Positions 36,157 to 43,837 of a stretch of DNA of 64,000 nucleotides are shown one piece after another. Numbering within the stretch: the stretch's first letter is position 1; the number at the start of each line of letters is the position of its first letter. A program made the position numbers and the translations under genes. Under the pieces are notes generated by a model that worked only from the letters and a program-made list of their open reading frames with translations, was not told the DNA's origin and did not search any database. The stretch comes from Streptomyces sp. CB02009 (GTDB lineage: Bacteria > Actinomycetota > Actinomycetes > Streptomycetales > Streptomycetaceae), in assembly GCF_001905825.1 (NCBI RefSeq), contig NZ_LIVV01000008.1, positions 124,001 through 188,000 of the forward strand, read 5' to 3'.

Positions 36157-37959
36157 TTACTGCGGGGCGAGCTTCTCGACGAGGCCCGGGTTCTTGTCCA
36201 GCCAGGTCCTGACGGCCTGCTGCTCCTTGCCCTTGCCGGTCTCCTGGATGACGGCTTCGAGGTCCGTGAGCTGCTTCTCGGTCAGCTTGAAGTTCTTCAG
36301 CCAGGCGCCGACCTCGGGGTTCTCGGCGGCGAAGCCCTTGCGGGCCAGGGTGTGGACGCCGTCGCCCTTGCCCCAGGAGCCCTTGGGGTCGGCGAGCTTC
36401 TTCAGGTCGTGCGCGGAGTAGGCCCAGTGCGGCGACCAGAGGGTCACGACGACCGGTTCCTTGCGCTCGTAGGCGCGCTTCAGCTCGGCGAGCATGCCGG
36501 GCGTGGAGCCGTCGACGACCTTGTACTCGCCTTCGAGGCCGTACTCCTTGAGGACCTTGTCCTTCAGGATGCCCATCATTCCGGCGCTGGGCTCGATGCC
36601 GACGATCCGGCCCTTGAACTGTCCGGCCTTGCCCTTGAGGTCGGCGAGCGAGTCGACGCCCTTCACGTACGAGGGGACGGAGAGCTCGAGCGAGGTGGGG
36701 CCGTACCAGGAGCCGAGGTCCTCCAGCTTGTTCTTGTACTTCTCCCAGTACTGGGCGTGGGTGACGGGCAGCCAGGAGTCGGTCTGGAAGTCGAGCTGAC
36801 CGCCTGCCAGACCGGTGTAGAGCGCGCCGGCCTCCAGCTGCTTGGTCTCGACCTCGTACCCCCGGCGCTCCAGGATCTCCTTCCACAGGTACGTGGAGGC
36901 GATGCCCTCGTCCCAGGGGATGTAGCCGATGCTGACCTTCTTGCCGTTCTTGCCCGAGGCGGTGCCGGAGCCCGTACCGGAGCCGCCGAGGAAGCCGGTG
37001 CCGCCGGCGACGAGGGCGAGCACCACGACCCCGACGAGTGCGGTGACCGGCTGCGGGCGGTGGGCCCACAGCTTCGCCCCGGGGCGCCTGGCGCTCAGCG
37101 CGGCGCGGGCCTTGGCGGCGGCGCGGCGGCCGAGCGGGGAGACCTGCCGGCCGAGGGCGCCGGTCATCCGGTCGAGGTACATGGCGAGGACGACGATGGA
37201 CACGCCGGCCTCGAAGCCGAGGCCGATGTCGACGTTGCCGATGGCGCGGTACACGGCGCCGCCGAGTCCGCCGCCGCCGACCATGCCGGCGATGACGACC
37301 ATGGACAGGCCGAGCATGATGACCTGGTTGATGCCCGCCATGATCGTCGGCAGGGCCAGCGGGAGCTGCACGCGCAGCAGCGTGTTGCGCGGGGTGGTGC
37401 CGAACGCCTCGGCGGCCTCGACGAGTTCGCCGTCGACCTGCCGGATGCCCAGCTCGGTCATGCGGACGCCCGGGGGCAGCGCGAAGACGATGGTGGCGAT
37501 GATGCCGGGGACGACTCCGACGCCGAAGAAGATGATGCCGGGGATCAGGTAGACCATCGCCGGCATGGTCTGCATGAAGTCGAGGACCGGCCGGAGCACG
37601 GCGCTGACGGTCTTGGAGCGGGCCGCCCAGATGCCGAGCGGTACGGCGATCACCAGGGTCACCAGGGTGGCGACGAGAACGAGCGACAGGGTCGCCATGG
37701 CCTCGTCCCACAGCTGGACCGAGTCGACGAGCGCGAACCCGGCGAAGGCGAGGACGCCGGCGGCGAGGCCGCGCAGCCACCAGGCGACGACGGCCAGGAT
37801 GCCGGCGAAGAGCAGCGGCTGGGGCGCGGACAGGACGGCGTCGATGCCGTCGTAGAGGCCGGTGACACCGGTGGTGACGGCATCGAAGAGCCAGGAGAAC
37901 TGGGACTGGAGCCAGTCGACGGAGCTGTCGACCCACTCGCCGAGGGGGAGCCTAGGCAC
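36157..37959 (-). CDS. glycine betaine/proline ABC permease fused to substrate-binding domain
   Basis: Osmoprotectant importer component of 600 aa. The N-terminal half is a permease with about seven helices and the EAA loop (ELVEAAEAFGTTPRNTLLRVQLPLALP). A further helix (VTALVGVVVLALVAGGTGFLGG) leads into an OpuAC-type binding domain of about 270 aa (VSIGYIPWDEGIASTYLWKEIL, DFQTDSWLPVTHAQYW, LWSPHWAYSAHDLKKL with ligand-binding Trp residues). Fusion of the two is known in OpuA-type systems and tethers the receptor to the outer face of the membrane. GTG at 37959 overlaps the ATPase stop by 8 bp. Confidence 0.93.
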   Translation of the reverse strand: MPRLPLGEWVDSSVDWLQSQFSWLFDAVTTGVTGLYDGIDAVLSAPQPLLFAGILAVVAWWLRGLAAGVLAFAGFALVDSVQLWDEAMATLSLVLVATLVTLVIAVPLGIWAARSKTVSAVLRPVLDFMQTMPAMVYLIPGIIFFGVGVVPGIIATIVFALPPGVRMTELGIRQVDGELVEAAEAFGTTPRNTLLRVQLPLALPTIMAGINQVIMLGLSMVVIAGMVGGGGLGGAVYRAIGNVDIGLGFEAGVSIVVLAMYLDRMTGALGRQVSPLGRRAAAKARAALSARRPGAKLWAHRPQPVTALVGVVVLALVAGGTGFLGGSGTGSGTASGKNGKKVSIGYIPWDEGIASTYLWKEILERRGYEVETKQLEAGALYTGLAGGQLDFQTDSWLPVTHAQYWEKYKNKLEDLGSWYGPTSLELSVPSYVKGVDSLADLKGKAGQFKGRIVGIEPSAGMMGILKDKVLKEYGLEGEYKVVDGSTPGMLAELKRAYERKEPVVVTLWSPHWAYSAHDLKKLADPKGSWGKGDGVHTLARKGFAAENPEVGAWLKNFKLTEKQLTDLEAVIQETGKGKEQQAVRTWLDKNPGLVEKLAPQ

Positions 37960-39163
37960 GGGCGGTCAGCTCCTTCGTCGTGCGGGTGGCGGGTTTGCCG
38001 TCGACGTTGCCGCCGGCCTTGTCGCCGGCGGCTTCGGCGGTCTTCGCGCCGGGCGTGCGGTCGGCCTTCCGGGCCGTCGTGCCGCCGGTGCCACGACCGA
38101 CCGACGAGCCGGTCGGGCCGTCGGCGTCGCTCGCGCCGAGTCCGCCCATGACGGCGAGCAGGCGCTCCGTCGGTACGACTCCGAGGACGGCGCCTTCGGA
38201 GTCCTGGACGGTCACGGGGTGCGGGGCGCGGGCGGCGACGGCGCACAGGTCGGCGACGAGCGTGTCCGGGCCGACCGGCTCGCAGGCGCAGTCGGCGGGG
38301 CAGTCCGCCGGGGTGGCGCCGCCCGTCATGACGGCGGAGGCGGTGAGCACCCGGGAGCGGTCGACGTCCTGGATGAAGGAGGCGACGTAGTCGTCGGCGG
38401 GGCGGACCAGGATGTCCTCGGCGGTGCCGAGCTGGACGATCCTGCCGTCCCGCATGACGGCGATCCGGTCGCCGAGGCGCATGGCCTCGTTGAGGTCGTG
38501 GGTGATGAAGACGATGGTCTTCTTCAGCCGCTGCTGGAGGACGAGGAGCTGGTCCTGCATGTCGCGCCGGATCAGCGGGTCGAGCGCGCTGAAGGACTCG
38601 TCCATGAGGAGCAGGTCGGCGTCGGTCGCGAGCGCGCGGGCCAGGCCGACGCGCTGCTGCATGCCGCCGGAGAGCTCGTCGGGCCAGGACTTCTCCCAGC
38701 CGGCGAGGCCGCACAGTTCGAGGGCCTCGGTGGCCCGGGTCTCACGCTCGGCGCGCGGGACGCCCTGGACCTCAAGCCCGTAGGCGGCGTTCTCCAGAAC
38801 GTTCCGGTGCGGGAACAGCGCGAAGTGCTGGAAGACCATGCTGATCTTGGTGGAGCGGACCGTGCGGAGGTCCCGGGGGGACAGTGCGGTGAGGTCCCGC
38901 CCGTCGAAGAGGACCCGGCCGGCGGTCGGCTCCAGCAGGCCGTTGAGCATGCGGAGAAGAGTCGACTTGCCGGACCCGGAGAGTCCCATCACGACGAAGA
39001 TCTGGCCGGGCTCGACGGTGAAACCGGCGTCCACGACGGCTGCTGTCGTCCCCTCGGCGCGCAGCTCCTCGCGGTCGGCGTCGCCGGCCGCGAGCCGGCG
39101 GACGGCTTCGTCGGGTCGTCTGCCGAACACCTTGAACAGGTGGTCTGCCTGGAGCCTGGACAC
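37952..39163 (-). CDS. glycine betaine/proline ABC transporter ATP-binding protein
   Basis: ABC ATPase of 403 aa partnering the fused permease/binding protein. Walker A GLSGSGKST, Q-loop MVFQHFALFPH, signature ELSGGMQQRVGLARALA and Walker B LLLMDESFSALDP are intact. After the ATPase core, a single degenerate CBS-like stretch and a Lys/Ala/Gly-rich tail follow; osmosensing in OpuA/ProV relatives uses CBS domains. The chosen GTG (39163) lies behind GTGAGG and gives the expected SRLQADHLFKVFG N-terminus. Confidence 0.92.
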   Translation of the reverse strand: MSRLQADHLFKVFGRRPDEAVRRLAAGDADREELRAEGTTAAVVDAGFTVEPGQIFVVMGLSGSGKSTLLRMLNGLLEPTAGRVLFDGRDLTALSPRDLRTVRSTKISMVFQHFALFPHRNVLENAAYGLEVQGVPRAERETRATEALELCGLAGWEKSWPDELSGGMQQRVGLARALATDADLLLMDESFSALDPLIRRDMQDQLLVLQQRLKKTIVFITHDLNEAMRLGDRIAVMRDGRIVQLGTAEDILVRPADDYVASFIQDVDRSRVLTASAVMTGGATPADCPADCACEPVGPDTLVADLCAVAARAPHPVTVQDSEGAVLGVVPTERLLAVMGGLGASDADGPTGSSVGRGTGGTTARKADRTPGAKTAEAAGDKAGGNVDGKPATRTTKELTARA

Positions 39164-39553
39164 ATGAACCTCACGGGTAGCAACGAAAACGGCCCCCACC
39201 ACCCCCGCGTGGCCGGGCCGTGGAGCGGGCGGGATCGGCCCGCGGGCCCGTCGTGCACGGGAATCCTTTCGTTGAATCCCGTACCGGGTTCCGCTCCGGG
39301 CTCGCGCCTGCCCGGCTTCACAGGGTGCAAACGCAAAGGTGACCGGGGTCACGTACGGGGGTCCGGAACCGCGGGGGCGGCGAACGCGTCCCCGGGCGCC
39401 GGAGGGGCCTGGCGAAGAGTTACGGGCTGTCGGGGCCCTCGACGGGACGCGCCTCGCGGCGGGCGCTCGGCAGACGCTCCGCAGGCGCCCGGCGGGCGGT
39501 CGGCGAGACGCGTCCCCCGGCCCCGAAGGCGCCCGAGCCCTAACATCAAGCAG
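39164..39553. promoter_or_regulatory. regulatory region of the betaine transporter and exonuclease
   Basis: 390 bp with no supported gene, holding divergent promoters. Contains the dyad GTGACC-GG-GGTCAC at 39339-39352, an ACGGGA...TCCCGT dyad near 39257-39282 within the ABC leader, and TAACAT (39541-39546) as a -10 box 7 bp before the exonuclease GTG. Confidence 0.5.
39339..39352. promoter_or_regulatory. candidate operator, GTGACC-2-GGTCAC
   Basis: Dyad of two 6-bp arms with 2-bp centre, 176 bp upstream of the ABC ATPase start, beside TGCAAACGCA. Plausible site for a repressor responding to osmotic stress or substrate. Confidence 0.4.
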
Positions 39554-40474
39554 GTGACTCGACGCCTCATGCTCCTCGACACCGCCAGCCTCTACTTCCG
39601 CGCCTACTTCGGAGTGCCGGACTCCGTCCGGGCCCCCGACGGTTCGCCCGTGAACGCCGTGCGCGGACTGCTCGACTTCATCACCCGGCTCGTCCAGGAC
39701 CACCACCCGGACGAGCTGGTGGCCTGCTGGGACAACGACTGGCGCCCGCAGTGGCGGGTCGACCTGATCCCCTCGTACAAGGCGCACCGGGTGGCCGTCG
39801 AGACCGAGACCGGCCCGGACGAGGAGGAGATCCCGGACACCCTGTCCCCGCAGGTGCCGGTGATCGAGGAGGTCCTGGCGGCGCTCGGCATCGCCAGGAT
39901 CGGCGCGGCCGGCTACGAGGCGGACGACGTGATCGGGACGCTCGCCGGCCACGCCCCCGGGCCGGTGGACATCGTCACGGGCGACCGGGACCTCTTCCAG
40001 CTGGTGGACGACGCGCGGGGCGTCCGCGTGCTGTACCCGCGCAAGGGCGTCGGCGACTGCGACCTGGTGGACGCGGAGCTGATCCGCACGAAGTACGGCG
40101 TGCGGCCCGACCAGTACGCGGACTTCGCGGCACTGCGCGGTGACGCGAGCGACGGGCTCCCCGGCGTGAAGGGCATCGGCGAGAAGACGGCCGCGCAGCT
40201 GATCACGGAGTACGGGGACCTGGCGGGCGTACGGGCGGCGGCCGAGGACCGGACGTCCAAGCTGACGCCGGCCAAGCGGCGCGGCATCGTGGAGGCGGCG
40301 GCGTACCTGGACGTCGCGCCGACGGTGGTGCGCGTCGCCGGGGACGTACCGCTGCCGGAGTTCGACGCGGCCCTGCCGAAGGCTCCCCGCGACCCGGCCG
40401 CCCTCGACGCCCTCGCGAAGCGCTGGGGCCTCGGCGGCGCCGTGGGCCGGCTGCTTCCGGTCCTGGAACGCTGA
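39554..40474 (+). CDS. stand-alone 5'-3' exonuclease
   Basis: Flap-endonuclease/5'-3' exonuclease of 306 aa, like the N-terminal domain of DNA polymerase I but without polymerase. Acidic metal-ligand residues are seen in MLLDTASLYFRAYFG, VACWDNDWRPQWR, AAGYEADDVIG, IVTGDRDLFQLVDD and the H3TH region GLPGVKGIGEKTAAQLI. Likely removes RNA primers or flaps. GTG at 39554 has no clear ribosome binding site while TAACAT sits just upstream, so translation may be leaderless; an ATG five codons later is the alternative. Confidence 0.9.
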   Translation: MTRRLMLLDTASLYFRAYFGVPDSVRAPDGSPVNAVRGLLDFITRLVQDHHPDELVACWDNDWRPQWRVDLIPSYKAHRVAVETETGPDEEEIPDTLSPQVPVIEEVLAALGIARIGAAGYEADDVIGTLAGHAPGPVDIVTGDRDLFQLVDDARGVRVLYPRKGVGDCDLVDAELIRTKYGVRPDQYADFAALRGDASDGLPGVKGIGEKTAAQLITEYGDLAGVRAAAEDRTSKLTPAKRRGIVEAAAYLDVAPTVVRVAGDVPLPEFDAALPKAPRDPAALDALAKRWGLGGAVGRLLPVLER

Positions 40475-40513
40475 CGAAATCAGGCCACCCTGGGTCGACC
40501 GCGCCTCAGGATG

Positions 40514-40532
40514 CTAGCTTAGGCATACCTAA
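40514..40532 (+). promoter_or_regulatory. iron box (DmdR/IdeR-type)
   Basis: CTAGCTTAGGCATACCTAA matches 15 of 19 positions of the actinobacterial iron box TTAGGTTAGGCTCACCTAA and forms a near-perfect CTTAGG...CCTAAG dyad, 42 bp before the siderophore-interacting protein gene. Implies iron repression. Confidence 0.75.
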
Positions 40533-40574
40533 GTACCCGGTACGTCGAGTCACCTCGAGTCAGGAGAGCCCCTC

Positions 40575-41408
40575 GTGGCGGAGCAGCCCCGCAAGGCACC
40601 GAAGGCCACCGAAGCGCGTGTGGTGCGCACCGAGCGCATCACCCCGCACATGGTGCGGGTCGTCCTGGGCGGCGCCGGTCTCGACGCCTTCGAGGTCGGC
40701 ACCTACACCGACCACTACGTGAAGCTGCTCTTCGCCCCCGAGGGGGTCGCCTACCCGGAGCCGTTCGACATGGACCGGATCCGGGCGGAGTTCCCCCGGG
40801 AGCAGTGGCCGACGACCCGGACGTACACCGTGCGGGCCTGGGACCCGGTCCACCGCGAGCTGACCATCGACTTCGTGGTCCACGGGGACGAGGGCCTCGC
40901 CGGACCGTGGGCGGCGCGGGCGCAGGAGGGCGAGACGGTGCGCTTCCTCGGCCCCGGCGGCGGCTACACCCCGGACCCGACGGCGGACTGGCACCTGCTG
41001 GCGGGCGACGAGAGCGCGCTGCCGGCGATCGCGGTGGCTCTGGAGCGACTGCCCGCGGGTGCGCGGGTGCACGCGTTCGTGGAGATCTCCGACGCCGCCG
41101 AGGAGCAGAAGTTCGCGACGGAGCACGACATCCACGTCACGTGGCTGCACCGGGGCGACCGCCCGGCGGGCGAGGCGCTCGTCGAGGCCGTGCAGAACCT
41201 GGACTTCCCGGCGGGCGACGTGCACGCCTTCGTCCACGGCGAGGCGGGCTTCGTGAAGGACCTCCGCCGCCACCTGCGGCTGGACCGCGAGATCCCGCGC
41301 GAGCGGCTGTCGATCTCGGGCTACTGGCGCCAGGGCAAGACGGACGAGGCGTGGCGCGCGATCAAGCGCGACTGGAACGACCAGGTGGAGCGCGAGCAGG
41401 AGAACTGA
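40575..41408 (+). CDS. siderophore-interacting protein (ferric-siderophore reductase)
   Basis: Flavin-dependent cytosolic ferric-siderophore reductase (277 aa) that frees iron from imported siderophores. FAD-binding RTYTVRAWD, the LGPGGGYTPD loop and the C-terminal SISGYWRQGKTDEAWR are characteristic of the SIP family. GTG at 40575 with AGGAG about 9 nt upstream. Controlled by the iron box at 40514. Single-gene unit with a strong terminator after a short repeat tract. Confidence 0.94.
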   Translation: MAEQPRKAPKATEARVVRTERITPHMVRVVLGGAGLDAFEVGTYTDHYVKLLFAPEGVAYPEPFDMDRIRAEFPREQWPTTRTYTVRAWDPVHRELTIDFVVHGDEGLAGPWAARAQEGETVRFLGPGGGYTPDPTADWHLLAGDESALPAIAVALERLPAGARVHAFVEISDAAEEQKFATEHDIHVTWLHRGDRPAGEALVEAVQNLDFPAGDVHAFVHGEAGFVKDLRRHLRLDREIPRERLSISGYWRQGKTDEAWRAIKRDWNDQVEREQEN

Positions 41409-41410
41409 GG

Positions 41411-41498
41411 CAGGGAGCCGGAGCCGGGCAAGTTCGGCTCCGGCCCGGGAGCCGGGCAGCTCGGCTCACGGAGCCGGAGCCGGGCAGTTCGGCTCACG
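41411..41498. repeat. three ~27-30-bp tandem repeats
   Basis: Imperfect copies of GGAGCCGGGCAGTTCGGCTC (starting about 41414, 41448 and 41471) between the SIP stop and its terminator. Confidence 0.7.
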
Positions 41499-41513
41499 GC
41501 GCGCGGCTCACGG

Positions 41514-41557
41514 CGGCGCGGGGTCCGGGGAGGGTCACCCTCCCGGGCCCCGCGCCG
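41514..41557 (+). terminator. terminator of the siderophore-interacting gene
   Basis: About 19 paired bases: outer 10-bp arm 41514-41523 with 41548-41557, a 3-bp step and an inner GGGAGGG/CCCTCCC-like stem, followed by TTT. Confidence 0.85.
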
Positions 41558-41624
41558 TTTCGCGTACGGGACGCCCGCGAGGGGGGCGGGCCCCACAAGC
41601 CCGGCCTGATCGGCAGGACTCCCG

Positions 41625-42257
41625 TTAGGTCGTCTCCTCGAACATGCGGTCCGAGGTGTCCGTCTGGGCCATCCGCCGCAGCGCCGAGAACATCGCGTCG
41701 CCGATGACCGTGCCGACGACGACGCTCTCGACCAGCACCTCGCGCGCCACGTTGCCCGCCACGTAGTCAAGGTCGGCCCGCGCCACCTGCTCCGCCGCGT
41801 CCGCGTACGCGTCCAGCACCTGGGAGAACCCCCCGTGGCCGGCCTCGTCGACCGCCGCGAGGGCGACGGCGAGCGCCTCCGCCGCCGGGTTGCCCTGCTG
41901 CACCCGCCAGCCGCGCGCGGCGATCAGCGCCGCGACCTGCTTCCGCGCTTCCTCGATCCCGGTGTGCGACTCGCGGTCGTAGCGCGGCACCAGCCCGGAG
42001 GCCACCGTGCCGAGGAGCTTGTGCACCGACCGCTCGGGGTCGTCGACCGCGAGGATCACCTCACGGATCGCCGCCACCGACAGGCCGCCCACATCGAGCA
42101 GCGCCCGGATCAGCCGGAGGCGCTGCACATGCGTCTCCCCGTACGAGGCCTGGTTCGGGCTCGTCAGTTCACCGGCGGGCAGCAGTCCTTCCCGTACGTA
42201 GAACTTGATCGTCGGGATGGACACCCCGGTCCTGCGACTCAACTCTCCGATGCGCAC
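41625..42257 (-). CDS. MerR-family transcriptional regulator
   Basis: Regulator of 210 aa. The N-terminal MerR winged helix (MRIGELSRRTGVSIPTIKFYVREGLLP, then YGETHVQRLRLIRALLDVGGLSVAAIREVI) is followed by an alpha-helical domain of about 130 aa with no Cys pair for metal and no B12 motif, so the effector is unknown. GTG at 42257 behind AGGAAGG. Divergent from a two-gene membrane-protein operon; the intervening 119 bp holds an exceptional palindrome. Confidence 0.9.
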   Translation of the reverse strand: MRIGELSRRTGVSIPTIKFYVREGLLPAGELTSPNQASYGETHVQRLRLIRALLDVGGLSVAAIREVILAVDDPERSVHKLLGTVASGLVPRYDRESHTGIEEARKQVAALIAARGWRVQQGNPAAEALAVALAAVDEAGHGGFSQVLDAYADAAEQVARADLDYVAGNVAREVLVESVVVGTVIGDAMFSALRRMAQTDTSDRMFEETT

Positions 42258-42313
42258 CGCGTGTTCACCTTCCTGGTCTTGCTTCGGCCTTGCCGACCGA
42301 CGCCCCCATCATA

Positions 42314-42351
42314 GATAGTGGCGCTATCAGATAGTGGCTAGTGCCACTATC
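42314..42351. promoter_or_regulatory. 22-bp perfect palindrome plus half-site (candidate MerR operator)
   Basis: GATAGTGGC-TAGT-GCCACTATC (42330-42351) is a perfect 9+4+9 dyad. A further GATAGTGGC half-site at 42314-42322 runs into CTATC (42324-42328), making a second, overlapping dyad. It lies in the AT-richest DNA nearby, between the MerR gene and the membrane operon. Confidence 0.75.
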
Positions 42352-42376
42352 CATACATTCCCACGGGGGGATCCGT

Positions 42377-43384
42377 ATGTCCTCAGCACACAAGAGCCCG
42401 CTCCTGCGGCTTCATCGACCGCTGGTCTGGGTCGCCGTCTCCATGGCCGTCTACGCCCTGGCCTCCGCCGTCGGCATCGTCGTCGACGACCGGATCCTGG
42501 TCGGCGTGCCCATCTGGACCAAGCCGTTCAAGTTCTCGGTCTCCTTACTCGCGTACACGCTCTCGCTCGCCTGGATGATCTCGCTGCTGCCCCGCGGCCG
42601 CCGGGTCGCCTGGTGGGCCGGAACCGTGGTCGCCGCCACCAGCTCCGCCGAGATGGTGCTCATCACCGTCCAGGTGATCCGCGGCAAGCGAAGTCACTTC
42701 AACCACGCCACCCCCTTCGACGACGCCCTCTTCCAGATCATGGGCATCAGCATCCTGATGCTCTGGCTGGCCGCGCTCGTCATCGCGATCCTCCTGCTGC
42801 GCGCCAAGATCCTCGACCGGGCGATGGCCTGGGCCGTCCGGCTGTCCTCGCTGATCGCCCTGGCGGGCGCCGGGCTGGGCTTCCTGATGGTCCGTCCGAC
42901 CCCGGAGCAGCTGGCGGTCGAGAATTCGCCGATCATCGGCGCCCACGCCGTCGGCGTACCGGACGGCGGCCCCTCGATGCCGCTGACCGGCTGGGCGAGC
43001 AACGGCGGCGACCTGCGCATACCGCACTTCTTCGGCATGCACGCCCTGCAGCTGATCCCGCTGCTCCTGCTGGTCCTGGCCGCGCTCGCACCGCGCTTCG
43101 CCCGCCTCGCTGACGAACGGGTACGGCTCCGGCTCACCCTCACCGCCTCGGCCGCCTACACGGCGACCTTCGTCCTGCTGACCTGGCAGGCCCTGCGCGG
43201 CCAGGCCCTGTTCGCACCGGACGGCGCGACGCTGGCGGGGGCGGGGGCGATCGTCCTGCTGGGCGGCGCGGCCGCAGCACTCTCCCTCCGGGGGACCTCC
43301 CCCTCCCCCACCCCCTCCTCCCCTCCCTCCCCGTTCCCGCCTGCCCCCGCGCCCGCGCCCTCCGAGGAAGAGATCACTCGATGA
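42377..43384 (+). CDS. eight-helix membrane protein of unknown function
   Basis: Integral membrane protein of 335 aa that I do not recognise. About eight hydrophobic helices are visible (for example PLVWVAVSMAVYALASAVGI, FKFSVSLLAYTLSLAWMI, LFQIMGISILMLWLAALVIA). Conserved-looking His residues appear in HFNHATPFD and IPHFFGMHALQLIPL, which would allow metal or haem binding, but this is speculation. The C-terminus is a Ser/Pro-rich tail (PSPTPSSPPSPFPPAP) and an acidic end. ATG at 42377 follows GGGGGGA. Its TGA overlaps the next ATG (ATGA), so the two membrane proteins are made together. Confidence 0.82.
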   Translation: MSSAHKSPLLRLHRPLVWVAVSMAVYALASAVGIVVDDRILVGVPIWTKPFKFSVSLLAYTLSLAWMISLLPRGRRVAWWAGTVVAATSSAEMVLITVQVIRGKRSHFNHATPFDDALFQIMGISILMLWLAALVIAILLLRAKILDRAMAWAVRLSSLIALAGAGLGFLMVRPTPEQLAVENSPIIGAHAVGVPDGGPSMPLTGWASNGGDLRIPHFFGMHALQLIPLLLLVLAALAPRFARLADERVRLRLTLTASAAYTATFVLLTWQALRGQALFAPDGATLAGAGAIVLLGGAAAALSLRGTSPSPTPSSPPSPFPPAPAPAPSEEEITR

Positions 43385-43833
43385 CAGGCTTCCTCTTCGA
43401 GCTGACGTTCCTGCTCGCCGCTCCGGTGTGGCTCCTGATGATCTTCGCGCCGGCGTGGCGGATCACCGAGCGCGTCGCGGCCTCGCCCCTGACCGTGCTG
43501 CCGCTCCTGGTGGTCTGGGCGGTCCTGGCAGCCCCGGTCGCACCGGAACTGTGGACGGCGGTCAGCAGCCCCGACCTCGACACCTTCCGCGATCTCATGG
43601 CGCTCGCGAACGGGGCCGGTGCGATCTGGGCCCAGGTCATCGCCTGGGACCTGCTGCTCGGTCAGTGGATGTACCGGGAGGCCCGTCGCCTCGCCGTGCC
43701 TCCCCTCCTGATGGCTCCCCTGCTGGTCCTGACGATCCTTCTCTCCCCTCTGGGACTGCCCCTGTTCCTGGTGGTCCGCGCGGTGTGGACGAGCCGGGCG
43801 GCGCAGCGACGGACCGGGCCCGCACTACCCTGA
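43381..43833 (+). CDS. ABA4-like small membrane protein
   Basis: Membrane protein of 150 aa with four helices, resembling the ABA4-like (DUF4281) family by FELTFLLAAPVWLLMIFAPAW at the N-terminus, AVSSPDLDTFRDLMA, the AQVIAWDLLLGQWMYREARR core and LLSPLGLPLFLVVRAV. In plants ABA4 takes part in neoxanthin synthesis; the bacterial role is unknown. Translationally coupled to the eight-helix protein upstream and probably under the MerR operator. Confidence 0.8.
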   Translation: MTGFLFELTFLLAAPVWLLMIFAPAWRITERVAASPLTVLPLLVVWAVLAAPVAPELWTAVSSPDLDTFRDLMALANGAGAIWAQVIAWDLLLGQWMYREARRLAVPPLLMAPLLVLTILLSPLGLPLFLVVRAVWTSRAAQRRTGPALP

Positions 43834-43837
43834 CCGG

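Noticed and set aside
39164..39340. c-di-AMP or other riboswitch in the betaine transporter leader
   Set aside because: Only isolated dyads are seen; I could not match the conserved core of any riboswitch class I know.
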